Below, piece by piece: positions 1 through 7,998 of a stretch of DNA of 64,000 nt. Within the stretch, counting starts at the first letter, position 1; each line of letters opens with the position of its first letter. Source of the stretch: JAAFHB01 sp038236995 (GTDB lineage: Bacteria > Bacteroidota > Bacteroidia > Bacteroidales > Prolixibacteraceae); assembly GCA_038236995.1 (NCBI GenBank), contig JBBRZE010000017.1, forward strand, positions 1 through 64,000. Direction: 5' to 3'. The position numbers and the translations under genes were made by a program. Under the pieces are notes generated by a model. It ran no database searches, had not been told where the DNA came from, and was given only the letters and a program-made list of their open reading frames with translations.

Positions 1-475
1 ACATATCCACCTGATTCATGCTTTTATAAACTGCCAACGGGTCCCCTTTTTGAATGTTGGAGAGTGTCATATTTACATAGCCATCACCCAGTATCACACG
101 CGAAAAACCACTGTCGTATTTATTCGATATCACACCAATTAGAACGGATATCGAAAGAATGATAAACGATACAAGAATTTCTTTTCGTGAAGCATAGATC
201 AATAAAGGGAACTCTGAAGCCCAGAATATTTTAATACGGCTTTTATTGATCGGCTGGCTCTGATATATTTCACGATGCGCCTTTTGCGTTAGCTGATTGA
301 GAAATTGAGTAGATTTAGCGTCGGGAAAATGGGTGCGTGAAAAAGCTAAATCGTCGGTTAGATTAATAAACAGATCGGACATCTCGTCCGGCTGAACGCG
401 ATTCTTAGTATCAAGAAGCGCTTCGAACGCTTCCCATTTTTTAATGTTCTTATGTAAGAATTGAATCTCATTCAT
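1..475 (-). CDS. Stage II sporulation protein M-like membrane protein (partial, runs off window start)
   Basis: The minus strand is open from an ATG at 475 to the window edge, giving 158 codons of the N-terminal part. It begins MNEIQFLHKNIKKWEAF and contains LFINLTDDLAFSRTHFP, a cytoplasmic helical segment typical of the SpoIIM-like family of Bacteroidota. A hydrophobic membrane segment follows at about residues 105-122 and then RVILGDGYVNMTLSNI. The C-terminal membrane helices lie outside the window. It is divergent from the RDD membrane protein at 566; SpoIIM-like and RDD genes are often neighbours in this phylum. The role in non-sporulating bacteria is unknown, and the family name does not imply sporulation. 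Confidence 0.82.
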   Translation of the reverse strand, partial: MNEIQFLHKNIKKWEAFEALLDTKNRVQPDEMSDLFINLTDDLAFSRTHFPDAKSTQFLNQLTQKAHREIYQSQPINKSRIKIFWASEFPLLIYASRKEILVSFIILSISVLIGVISNKYDSGFSRVILGDGYVNMTLSNIQKGDPLAVYKSMNQVDM

Positions 476-565
476 TTGCTGAATACAAATGGTGATAATT
501 TAGCGCAAGGTAATTAATAAATGAAAAAATTACACTTATTTTACAAATATTACAAAAAATAATTA

Positions 566-1276
566 ATGGATACTTTAAAAATAGAGACTTCTCAAAATAT
601 TGACATCGAACAACCTATTGCAAGTATCGGTGAGCGCTTCGCAGCAACATTGCTCGACATGCTTTTTATTATGAGTTATCTATTGGTCTTAGGCCTTATT
701 TACCAGGGATTGCACTCAAAAGTTCTATTGCTTATTGGATTATTACCTGTAGTATTGTATAGTATTGTAAGTGAAATGGCAATGAACGGCCAAAGCTGGG
801 GTAAAATGATACTTAAAATCAAAGTAGTAAAAATGGATGGAACACCAACCTCTTTTTCGAGCTATTTTCTGCGATGGGTATTGCGACTTGTCGAAATACT
901 TGCCATGTTTGGCACACTGGCTACGATTACAATTATTCTTAACCGCAAAGGTCAGCGCTTAGGCGACATTGCGGCAAACACTGCGGTCATACGCCTGCGC
1001 AATAAAAGTTTAAGAGAGACTATTTATATGCAAATTCCCGATAACTATACGATTGTTTATCCCGAAGTTTCAAGGTTAATGACCAGCGATATTTATATTA
1101 TCAAAGAGGTGATCGAGTTAATTAAATCGCGTAACAAAACAACCCGGACGGTGACAATAGCACAAACAGCACACGAAGCCATCGAACGGAAATTAGAAAT
1201 AAAAGTCGCGCAAAAGACCGAAGCATTTTTCCAAACCCTTCTTCGCGACTACAATTTTATGAATAGAAGCATTTAG
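566..1276 (+). CDS. RDD family integral membrane protein
   Basis: This 236-residue protein has an RDD domain in its first 150 residues: GERFAATLLDMLF at about 22-34, a second hydrophobic segment at 50-70, GQSWGKMILKIKVV, and a third helix near 108-125 followed by NRKGQRLGDIAANT. The C-terminal 90 residues are charged, helical and probably cytoplasmic. RDD proteins are small membrane proteins, some linked to ion transport, but no substrate can be assigned. The gene is divergent from the SpoIIM-like gene across 90 bp, a conserved pairing that suggests a shared membrane role. The ATG at 566 is the first in frame after an A/T-rich leader. Confidence 0.85.
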   Translation: MDTLKIETSQNIDIEQPIASIGERFAATLLDMLFIMSYLLVLGLIYQGLHSKVLLLIGLLPVVLYSIVSEMAMNGQSWGKMILKIKVVKMDGTPTSFSSYFLRWVLRLVEILAMFGTLATITIILNRKGQRLGDIAANTAVIRLRNKSLRETIYMQIPDNYTIVYPEVSRLMTSDIYIIKEVIELIKSRNKTTRTVTIAQTAHEAIERKLEIKVAQKTEAFFQTLLRDYNFMNRSI

Positions 1277-1326
1277 TGGAAAGATAATATCAGCAATTTC
1301 GGGAAACAATATTAAAATTCAAAGGT

Positions 1327-1905
1327 ATGGGAAAGAGTATCAAAGGAACGCTTACCGAACAGAACCTGCTGACCGCTTTTGCAGGCGAGTGTCAGCGGAA
1401 GAACAGGTATGAATTTTTTGCAGAAAAAGCCAAAGCGGAAGGATATGAACAGATCGCCGCTATTTTCGAAAAAACAGCTTTACAGGAACAGTCACATGCG
1501 AAGCAGTTTATTAAGTTTATGGAAGGTGGAGCAGTTGAGATCAAAACCACTATTATGACCGGTCTGGCAGATCAAACTATTACTAATTTGAAGGTGGCTA
1601 TCGATGAAGAAAAGAATGGATGGTCCGCTGTATATCCGCGTTTCTCGGAGATTGCCAAAGAGGAAGGGTTTCCGGCAATTGCTGCTATCTTTAAAATGAT
1701 CGCCAAAGTGGAGGCGGCGCATGAAAAGAGGTTTCTAAAACTTCTGAAAAGACTGGAAGATGGAACTGTCTTCCATCGCGATCAGCCAATTAAATGGGAA
1801 TGCCGCAAGTGCGGATATATTCATGAAGGAACAGAACCACCACAGGTTTGTCCGGCCTGCCAGCATCCCATCGGATATTTTGAAGAGATGGCAGAAAACT
1901 ATTAA
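1327..1905 (+). CDS. Rubrerythrin (di-iron peroxidase with C-terminal rubredoxin domain)
   Basis: This 192-residue protein is of normal rubrerythrin length. The ferritin-like di-iron domain shows paired ExxH motifs (LQEQSHAKQF and KVEAAHEKRF). The C-terminal rubredoxin-type site has Cys159-x2-Cys162 and Cys175-x2-Cys178. Rubrerythrins reduce hydrogen peroxide to water in the cytoplasm of anaerobes, taking electrons from NAD(P)H through rubredoxin or the fused centre. The gene stands alone, 50 bp after the RDD gene, with a strong hairpin about 160 bp downstream. It indicates an oxygen-sensitive metabolism. Which rubrerythrin subtype this is, and its electron donor, cannot be told from the sequence. 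Confidence 0.93.
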   Translation: MGKSIKGTLTEQNLLTAFAGECQRKNRYEFFAEKAKAEGYEQIAAIFEKTALQEQSHAKQFIKFMEGGAVEIKTTIMTGLADQTITNLKVAIDEEKNGWSAVYPRFSEIAKEEGFPAIAAIFKMIAKVEAAHEKRFLKLLKRLEDGTVFHRDQPIKWECRKCGYIHEGTEPPQVCPACQHPIGYFEEMAENY

Positions 1906-2064
1906 GTCAGAATTGAAAATCCTGGTCTTATCATCATCCTGACTGCATCTTAGGGTACAAGGAACTGAAACCTGAGATGCATGACATCTTAAATTAAAAG
2001 CGCCATAATAATCAAATAAATGCCGGTATATGAGCACAATCTTATTGGCAAAATTGGGATACAG

Positions 2065-2098
2065 AAAAAATGGAGGAGGTGTTTCTCCTCCATTTTTA
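2065..2098 (+). terminator. Rho-independent terminator-like hairpin
   Basis: AAAAAATGGAGGAG pairs with CTCCTCCATTTTT around a GTGTTT loop. A-rich and T-rich flanks let it act on either strand; it most likely ends the rubrerythrin transcript. The rest of 1906-2204 holds no convincing gene. Confidence 0.75.
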
Positions 2099-2204
2099 AT
2101 AAATTTGTTTATATGAAACGAGCCATGAGTAAAACTTACTCACACAGAAGCATGATTATCTATGGCGAGTTCCATATGGCAATTAAAAAACAAGTTATAA
2201 ACAT

Positions 2205-3416
2205 ATGAAAAAAAAGAAAATGTCTTCAATCGTTTTAATTCTTGCTTTTAGCCTGAATTTGTTTTCCTGCCAAAAGAGTGGTGACACTCCCATACCAATG
2301 CCTGCGACTGTTCCGGAGATTAGTGTTATGGATGTAAGCCTACCTACAGCTGCGACAAACACCACAATGCTATTTTATATAAACAGCGATAAAACAGCGA
2401 CAACTGCAGTTTCGGTCGACTATTCGGTGGTTGATGGAACAGCCTTTTCACCCAAAGATTTTGTGGCAGTCTCGGGAACTTTAACAATTCCTGCCGGGAA
2501 AACACAGGCCACGATTGATATTCAGATTAAAGGCGATCCTACAAATTTGCGGCAGACCAATTTGCAGTTCACGATTCAGTTAAGTAATCCAAAGTTTTGT
2601 ACAATTAAAACAACCTCCGCAAAAGGCACCTTACTAACCGAAGACGGAACATACTTGCCAACTGATAATACCGGCTATTCTACCCCTTTAACCTACCCGG
2701 GATATACACTTGCCTGGAGCGATGAATTTGCCGGAACAAACCTTGATATGACTGTCTGGAACCAGGAAACCGGAAATGGAAGTAACGGATGGGGTAACAA
2801 CGAACTTGAATTTTATACCAATAGTCCAAAAAATACATTGGTGTCAAACGGCAACCTGATCATCGAAGCCCGTAAAGAACCAATGGGTGGTTTTAACTAT
2901 TCTTCGGCAAGACTGACCACACAAAATAAAAAGACATTTAAGTTTGGACGTATAGACATAAGGGCCAAATTGCCTGTAAGTAAAGGGATCTGGCCTGCAT
3001 TGTGGATGTTGGGTGCAAACATTACCTCCGTGAGTTGGCCTGCCTGTGGTGAAATAGATATCATGGAATTGATTGGCACCTATCCGGGCAGGGTTTCAGG
3101 TACAATGCACTGGAAAAAAGGCGACGGATCACATGGCTCAAAAGGGTCCAGTTATAACTTACCCTCAGGCGATTTTTCGCAGCAGTTTCATGTGTATAGT
3201 ATTATATGGGCTCAGGATATCATTAAATGGTATGTCGATGACATCTTATGCCTTACCGTCACTAGCGCCGATGCAGGAGCAGCTTTCTATCCGTTTAATG
3301 CGAATCAGTTTTTTATCTTTAATGTAGCCACCGGCGGAGACTGGCCTGGCCCGCCCGATGCTTCCACCCCATTTCCTCAAAGAATGTTTGTTGATTACGT
3401 AAGGGTATTTCAATAA
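2205..3416 (+). CDS. GH16 beta-glucanase lipoprotein with N-terminal Calx-beta domain
   Basis: This 403-residue protein has a lipoprotein signal (NLFSCQK, lipid Cys near 22). A Calx-beta-like domain at about 40-145 contains DYSVVDGTAFSPKDFVAVSG. The catalytic GH16 jelly-roll spans about 160-403. The catalytic signature GEIDIMEL gives Glu283 (nucleophile), Asp285 and Glu288 (acid/base), all intact. GH16 members of this type are retaining endo-beta-1,3- or 1,3(4)-glucanases such as laminarinases. The Cys and lack of a sorting domain suggest an outer-membrane-anchored enzyme. A GH30 gene lies 78 bp downstream on the same strand, so the two may act together on a branched beta-glucan. Laminarin as substrate is inference; no SusC/SusD pair is adjacent. 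Confidence 0.9.
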   Translation: MKKKKMSSIVLILAFSLNLFSCQKSGDTPIPMPATVPEISVMDVSLPTAATNTTMLFYINSDKTATTAVSVDYSVVDGTAFSPKDFVAVSGTLTIPAGKTQATIDIQIKGDPTNLRQTNLQFTIQLSNPKFCTIKTTSAKGTLLTEDGTYLPTDNTGYSTPLTYPGYTLAWSDEFAGTNLDMTVWNQETGNGSNGWGNNELEFYTNSPKNTLVSNGNLIIEARKEPMGGFNYSSARLTTQNKKTFKFGRIDIRAKLPVSKGIWPALWMLGANITSVSWPACGEIDIMELIGTYPGRVSGTMHWKKGDGSHGSKGSSYNLPSGDFSQQFHVYSIIWAQDIIKWYVDDILCLTVTSADAGAAFYPFNANQFFIFNVATGGDWPGPPDASTPFPQRMFVDYVRVFQ

Positions 3417-3494
3417 GCCGGAGAAATTACTTCGTGGCGAAATATCTGTAATGGATTAAATTAATATTTACTGAATACCAATGATTTGTAATAT

Positions 3495-4931
3495 ATGAAT
3501 AAGAAAAGCGCTTTCATTGTTATCGTCGCCCTGTTCACGTCTCTGAATGGTAAAGGCATTGTTTCTTCCGGCGATAAACCGGGCAATTCTTCCGACAAAC
3601 CGAAAAAAGGGATCTCAGTCTGGATGACAAGTCCAGCAACCAACGTGTTGTTTCAGCATCAGAAAGAAAACCTGGTCTATGGAAAGCATGCCAATCCGGG
3701 TGAGACGATCACTGTCGATGCAGAGAAGACATTTCAAACCATTGATGGGTTTGGCAATTGTCTGACGGGCGGTAGCGCCACATTATTGCATAAAATGGAT
3801 GTTGCAAGCCGGAAGGCCATTCTAAAAGAATTGTTTGCCACTGACGGGAATAACATTGGGATCAGCTATTTGAGGATCAGCATTGGCGCATCCGATTTAG
3901 ATCCAAAGGTTTTTTCGTATAACGATCTTCCTGATGGGGAAACCGATCCTTCGATGGCTAAATTTACGCTCGATGCCGACAAGGTTGATTTGATCCCTGT
4001 TTTGAAGGAGATATTGGCCATCAATCCCAACATTAAACTGATGGGATCTCCATGGTCGGCTCCTACCTGGATGAAAACGAATAACAATTCGAAAGGCGGA
4101 AGTTTAAAGCCGGAATATTTTGATGCCTATGCCACTTATTTCGTGAAGTACATCCAGGGAATGAAAGCTGAAGGAATTACAATTGATGCGATAACGATTC
4201 AGAACGAGCCCTTGCATCCTGGGAATAATCCGAGTATGTATATGACAGCCGAAGATCAGGCACTGTTTATTAAACGCAGTCTCGGCCCAACATTTCCAGC
4301 CGCAAATATTAAAACTAAAATTATTGTTTACGATCACAATGCCGACCGTCCCGATTATCCGTTGACGATATTCAACGATCCGGAAGCTTCAAAATACGTC
4401 GATGGTTCAGCCTTTCATCTTTATGGTGGTATCATCGAAGCGCTAACACCTGTTCATGAAGCCTTCCCGGATAAGAATCTCTATTTCACCGAACAATGGG
4501 TGGGCGCTCCGGGAAGTCTTGCAGGTGATCTTGCGTGGCATGTTCGTACCCTTATTATCGGAGCAACGCGTAACTGGTGCCGCAATGTATTGGAATGGAA
4601 CCTTGCTGCCGATCCGAATAACGATCCGCATACGGTTGGAGGTTGCGACCAATGTTTGGGTACCATCACCATTGATGGGAATAAAGTAACCCGAAATCCT
4701 GCCTACTATGTTCTTGCCCATGCTGCAAAATTTGTACGACCCGGATCAGTTCGTATCGCTTCGAATTCAACTTCAAGTCTTCCCAATGTCGCCTTTAAGA
4801 ATCCTGATGGCAAGAAAGTATTGATCGTTCAAAATAACACCGGTGGAAGGAAAGTTTTCAATGTCAGCTTTAATGGCAAAACAGTTTCCACCTCATTGGA
4901 AAAAGATGCTGTCGGTACCTATGTCTGGTAA
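3495..4931 (+). CDS. Glycoside hydrolase family 30 (glucosylceramidase / beta-1,6-glucanase type)
   Basis: This 478-residue secreted protein has a weak N-terminal hydrophobic segment (residues 6-17). The GH30 (beta/alpha)8 barrel starts at FQTIDGFGNCLTGGSA and ends with the side beta-domain (VRIASNSTSS to the C terminus). The acid/base Glu238 sits in IQNEPLHP and the nucleophile Glu333 in YFTEQWVG. Further conserved stretches are GISYLRISIGASD and MGSPWSAPTWMKTN. GH30 enzymes are retaining and include beta-1,6-glucanases and beta-glucosylceramidases. Given the GH16 neighbour, removal of 1,6 branches from a beta-1,3-glucan is the most economical reading (inference). Confidence 0.9.
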   Translation: MNKKSAFIVIVALFTSLNGKGIVSSGDKPGNSSDKPKKGISVWMTSPATNVLFQHQKENLVYGKHANPGETITVDAEKTFQTIDGFGNCLTGGSATLLHKMDVASRKAILKELFATDGNNIGISYLRISIGASDLDPKVFSYNDLPDGETDPSMAKFTLDADKVDLIPVLKEILAINPNIKLMGSPWSAPTWMKTNNNSKGGSLKPEYFDAYATYFVKYIQGMKAEGITIDAITIQNEPLHPGNNPSMYMTAEDQALFIKRSLGPTFPAANIKTKIIVYDHNADRPDYPLTIFNDPEASKYVDGSAFHLYGGIIEALTPVHEAFPDKNLYFTEQWVGAPGSLAGDLAWHVRTLIIGATRNWCRNVLEWNLAADPNNDPHTVGGCDQCLGTITIDGNKVTRNPAYYVLAHAAKFVRPGSVRIASNSTSSLPNVAFKNPDGKKVLIVQNNTGGRKVFNVSFNGKTVSTSLEKDAVGTYVW

Positions 4932-4975
4932 AAAATTGTTAGTTTAGTTTAGTTAGTAGTTAGTTAGTAAAGTGA

Positions 4976-5008
4976 GACCCGGCCTGATTCATTTCAAGGA
5001 CGGGTTTT
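4976..5008 (+). terminator. Terminator-like hairpin after the GH30 gene
   Basis: ACCCGGCCTGA pairs imperfectly with TCAAGGACGGGT and is followed by TTTT, 45 bp after the GH30 stop. A short GTTTA/GTTAG-rich tract (about 4938-4970) lies just before it. Confidence 0.5.
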
Positions 5009-5086
5009 CTGATTTCCTTTCTGATTGCTGTGAAATAACACATAGCAGTAAATGCTTTATTTTCATGCAATAAAGTAAACCATAAG

Positions 5087-5971
5087 TTAAAATCATTCTC
5101 ACACCTGTTTAAATGGATTTCCCAGGTATTATAATGTATTTCCCGGATGCTATATTGCATTCTCCCGGACATTAAAATGAATCTCTCCCACTTTATAATG
5201 CATTCTCCCGGAAATTAAAATGAATCTCTCCCGCGTTATAATGCATTCTCCCGGGCGTTAAAATGCATTTCCCGGATGCTATAATGCATTCTCTCGGGCG
5301 TTAAAATGCATCTCTCGGGTGCTATAATGCATTCTCCCGGACATTAAAATGAATCTCTCCCGCGTTATAATGTATTTTCTCAGGCGTTAAAATGCATTTC
5401 CCGGGTGCTATAATGTATTCTCCCGGGCGTTAAAATGCATTTCCCGGGTGCTATAATGCATTCTCTCGGGCGTTAAAATGCATTTCCCGGATGCTGTAAT
5501 GTATTCTCCCGGGCTGTTAAAATGCATTTCTCGGGTGCTATAATGCATTCTCTCGGGTGTTAAAATGCATTTCTCGGATACTATAATGCATTCTCTCGGG
5601 CGTTAAAATGCATCTCTCGGATGCTATAATGCATTCTCTCGGGCGTTAAAATGCATTTCTCGGATGCTATAATGTATTCTCTCGGGCGTTAAAATGCATT
5701 TCTCGGGTGCTATAATGCATTCTCTCGGGCGTTAAAATGCATCTCTCGGGTACTATAATGCATTCTCTCGGGCGTTAAAATGTATTTCTCGGATGCTATA
5801 ATGTATTCTCTCGGGCGTTAAAATGCATTTCTCGAATGCTATAATGCATTCTCTCGGGCGTTAAAATGCATCTCTCGGATGCTATAATGCATTCTCGCGG
5901 GTATTATAATGTGTTTTCTCAGACGTTTAAATGGATCTTTCAGATGTAATAGGTTGTCTCGCAGATGTAAT
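5087..5971. repeat. Array A: about 40 tandem half-units of 21/22 bp (43-bp period), non-coding
   Basis: The array alternates a 22-bp type (core TAATGCATTCTCTCGGGCG) with a 21-bp type (core AAATGCATTTCTCGGATG), giving a 43-bp period over roughly 20 full periods. Every half-unit is abutted to the next with no spacer. Nearly every half-unit carries the self-complementary AATGCATT (or AATGTATT/AATGAATC variants) and a C/T-rich tract ending CGGG or CGGA. Units near 5600-5880 are almost identical; those before 5200 and after 5890 are degenerate (CATTCTCACACC, TGGATCTTTCAGATG). The 43-bp period is not a multiple of three, and no long reading frame crosses it. Half-units of 21-22 bp are about two helical turns, so the motifs face the same side of the DNA. 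Function unknown. Confidence 0.95.
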
Positions 5972-6088
5972 TACGATTATCGCACACGTGATTTGTTGTA
6001 TCAGGTTCGTAATTGAGCATTCCGGCAAGGTGTGTGATATGGTCTTTTCAATTTAAAACCATTCCAGACATACTTTATTTCAAAAGGC

Positions 6089-6118
6089 TTTTCCCCGAAG
6101 CTGTATTGATTACATTTG
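6089..6118 (+). promoter_or_regulatory. Possible Bacteroidota promoter for the PQQ-propeller gene
   Basis: TACATTTG at 6111-6118 fits the -7 consensus TAnnTTTG, with TTTT at 6089-6092 near the -33 position. This would give a leader of about 65 nt before the ATG at 6189. Confidence 0.45.
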
Positions 6119-6188
6119 CAACCTTCAGTCAGTTATCAAAATGATGCATTCTGAAAGTAAATGTTTCTAATAATTCGTAATATCAACA

Positions 6189-7436
6189 ATGAAGAAATTG
6201 CAATCTTTTTTAGTGTATGTCATGTTATTAATTACAGCGAATCAAACCATTGGACAGAAAGTATATCAATGGCGCGGCGACAATCGCGACGGTATTTACA
6301 ACGAAAACAAACTGATGAAGTCGTGGCCCGAAAAAGGACCTGAACTTTTATGGTTTAACGAAGATATTGGACAGGGTTATGCTGCTCCTGTTGTAACAAA
6401 CGATAAATTGCTGATAAATGGTGAAGCTGATAGTACGAGTTACTTATTTGCATTCGACCTGAAAGGCAAGTTACTCTGGAAAACTGCAAACGGAAAAGAA
6501 TATTACGGAAAAGGATTTTCTGCCAGTTTCCCCGGTTCACGCTCCACTCCTACTGTTGTAGGCGATCTTGTCTATGCGAGTTCGGGAAAAGGACGATTAG
6601 CAGGTTATGAATTGGCCACCGGCAAAGAAAAATGGGCGGTTGATATGGTTCCTGAGCTGGATGGAATAGAGAATATGTTTGGATTTGCAGAATCGCCATT
6701 GATTGATGGTGATAAAGTCTATTTTATGGCGGGAGGTGCTGCAAATAATATGGTTGCCTTAAACCGGTTTACCGGAAAGACGATCTGGGCATCAAAAGCA
6801 CTGGGCGATACGGCCGCTTTTTGTTCACCACTTTTAATTACATTACCGGCCCGAAAGATTTTAGTGACTATCTCCGCTCACTTTGTTTTTGGTGTTGATG
6901 CACAAAACGGGGAGTTGCTTTGGTCAACAAAATCACTCGACAATTTCGCATTCGAAAAATTACATTGCAATACACCCATCTATGCCGATGGTTTTATCTA
7001 TTTCACGGCTGGCGAGGAAGCTGCAAACGGCGCTGTAAAACTTGAATTGTCAGCTGATGGAAAGAGTATTAAAGAAGTCTGGAGAAATATAACAGTGACC
7101 AATGCACAGGGCGGCTTTATCAAACTTGACAACCAGTTGTTCACCACTACAAAGAAAAAGAGATTGGTATGTGTTGATACAAACACCGGAAGCGTTATCG
7201 ATTCTATCCCGGGAAACAAAGGAGGCCTTATTTATGCCGACAACAAGTTTTATTGTTACAACGAAACGGGCGACGTGAAACTGATTAAGTTTGAAAACAA
7301 TAAATTTGTCGAAATCAGCAAATTCAAAGTAGAGAAAGGGACCAAGGAACATTTCTCACATCCGGTTATTGCCAACGGAACAATGTATATCAGGCACGGA
7401 AGGTCCTTAATGGCTTATGACATTCAGGAAAATTAA
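6189..7436 (+). CDS. Secreted PQQ-like beta-propeller repeat protein
   Basis: This 415-residue protein has a signal peptide (SFLVYVMLLITANQTIGQ, cleavage near 23). The body is built of repeated WD/PQQ-type blades with the pattern G(K/R)xxW: LKGKLLWKT, TGKEKWAVD, TGKTIWASK, NGELLWSTK and KEVWRNI. Such BamB/quinoprotein-like propellers serve as binding scaffolds or PQQ-dependent dehydrogenases. No quinoprotein catalytic residues or haem motif are recognised, so enzymatic activity is doubtful. It probably lies in the periplasm. The ATG at 6189 is chosen because the longer frame from 6161 is a different phase. A diheme-type lipoprotein gene follows 10 bp downstream, which may indicate a redox link. 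Confidence 0.82.
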   Translation: MKKLQSFLVYVMLLITANQTIGQKVYQWRGDNRDGIYNENKLMKSWPEKGPELLWFNEDIGQGYAAPVVTNDKLLINGEADSTSYLFAFDLKGKLLWKTANGKEYYGKGFSASFPGSRSTPTVVGDLVYASSGKGRLAGYELATGKEKWAVDMVPELDGIENMFGFAESPLIDGDKVYFMAGGAANNMVALNRFTGKTIWASKALGDTAAFCSPLLITLPARKILVTISAHFVFGVDAQNGELLWSTKSLDNFAFEKLHCNTPIYADGFIYFTAGEEAANGAVKLELSADGKSIKEVWRNITVTNAQGGFIKLDNQLFTTTKKKRLVCVDTNTGSVIDSIPGNKGGLIYADNKFYCYNETGDVKLIKFENNKFVEISKFKVEKGTKEHFSHPVIANGTMYIRHGRSLMAYDIQEN

Positions 7437-7446
7437 AACATTTAAA

Positions 7447-7917
7447 ATGATGAACATTAAATTGAAAGCTACACTTATTTTGACTTTTTCGCTGTTGGTA
7501 ATGATACTTCTGTCGTGCCAAAAAGAAAATGGGGAGAATGAATCAAAAATCAGCTCAAATGGTACGAGCAGGAGTCATCATACGGGACAAGACTGTATGG
7601 GTTGTCATTCCAGTGGTGGTTCAGGTGAGGGATGGTTTACTGTTGCAGGAACCGTTTATGATGTCGCAAAAATTAACGTCTATCCCAATACAACAGTAAA
7701 TTTATATACAGGGATTAACGGGACAGGAACATTAAAATACACCATATCGGGCGATGCCCTGAGCAATTTCTACACCACGCAAAACATCGACTTTGGGAGC
7801 GGACTATACCCGTCAGTACAGGGAAGTGCAGCACCTAAACATATGACAACCGCCATTACCAATGGGAAATGCAACAGTTGTCATGGTGTTTCAACAGATA
7901 AAATCTGGACAAACTAG
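7447..7917 (+). CDS. Small c-type cytochrome-like lipoprotein with two CxxCH motifs
   Basis: The start is placed at the ATG at 7447, giving 156 residues; a longer frame from 7417 would overlap the upstream gene and precede the signal. MMNIKLKATLILTF leads to the lipobox LLSCQKEN. Two haem-attachment motifs are seen, CMGCH near the N terminus and CNSCH near the C terminus. Between them lies a beta-rich region (AGTVYDVAKINVYPNTTVNLYTG). Related Bacteroidota proteins are annotated only as cytochrome c-like. Two widely spaced haems suggest electron transfer at the periplasmic face. It is likely co-transcribed with the propeller gene. Partner and substrate are unknown. Confidence 0.75.
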   Translation: MMNIKLKATLILTFSLLVMILLSCQKENGENESKISSNGTSRSHHTGQDCMGCHSSGGSGEGWFTVAGTVYDVAKINVYPNTTVNLYTGINGTGTLKYTISGDALSNFYTTQNIDFGSGLYPSVQGSAAPKHMTTAITNGKCNSCHGVSTDKIWTN

Positions 7918-7934
7918 GAATTCTTTGAAAAAAT

Positions 7935-7968
7935 AAACCCTGAAGGTTTTAAAAGCCTTCAGGGTTTT
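7935..7968. terminator. Bidirectional terminator between convergent genes
   Basis: AAACCCTGAAGG pairs perfectly with CCTTCAGGGTTT around TTTTAAAAG, with A and T tracts outside. It lies between the convergent diheme lipoprotein and pepD genes and can serve both. Confidence 0.88.
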
Positions 7969-7998
7969 ATATTATTACTATTTAAACAGAGACCGAAA

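Noticed and set aside
2020..2208. A 62-codon frame before the GH16 gene
   Set aside because: It crosses the terminator hairpin at 2065-2098, has no family resemblance and overlaps the start of the GH16 gene.
5087..5971. CRISPR array
   Set aside because: Units abut directly and there are no unique spacers; no cas genes nearby.
5087..5971. Rows of TATAAT boxes as promoters
   Set aside because: The Bacteroidota -7 element is TAnnTTTG; TATAAT here is part of the repeat unit TATAATGCATT.
7417..7446. Upstream start for the diheme lipoprotein
   Set aside because: It overlaps the propeller gene and places charged residues before the signal peptide; the ATG at 7447 gives a normal lipoprotein leader.
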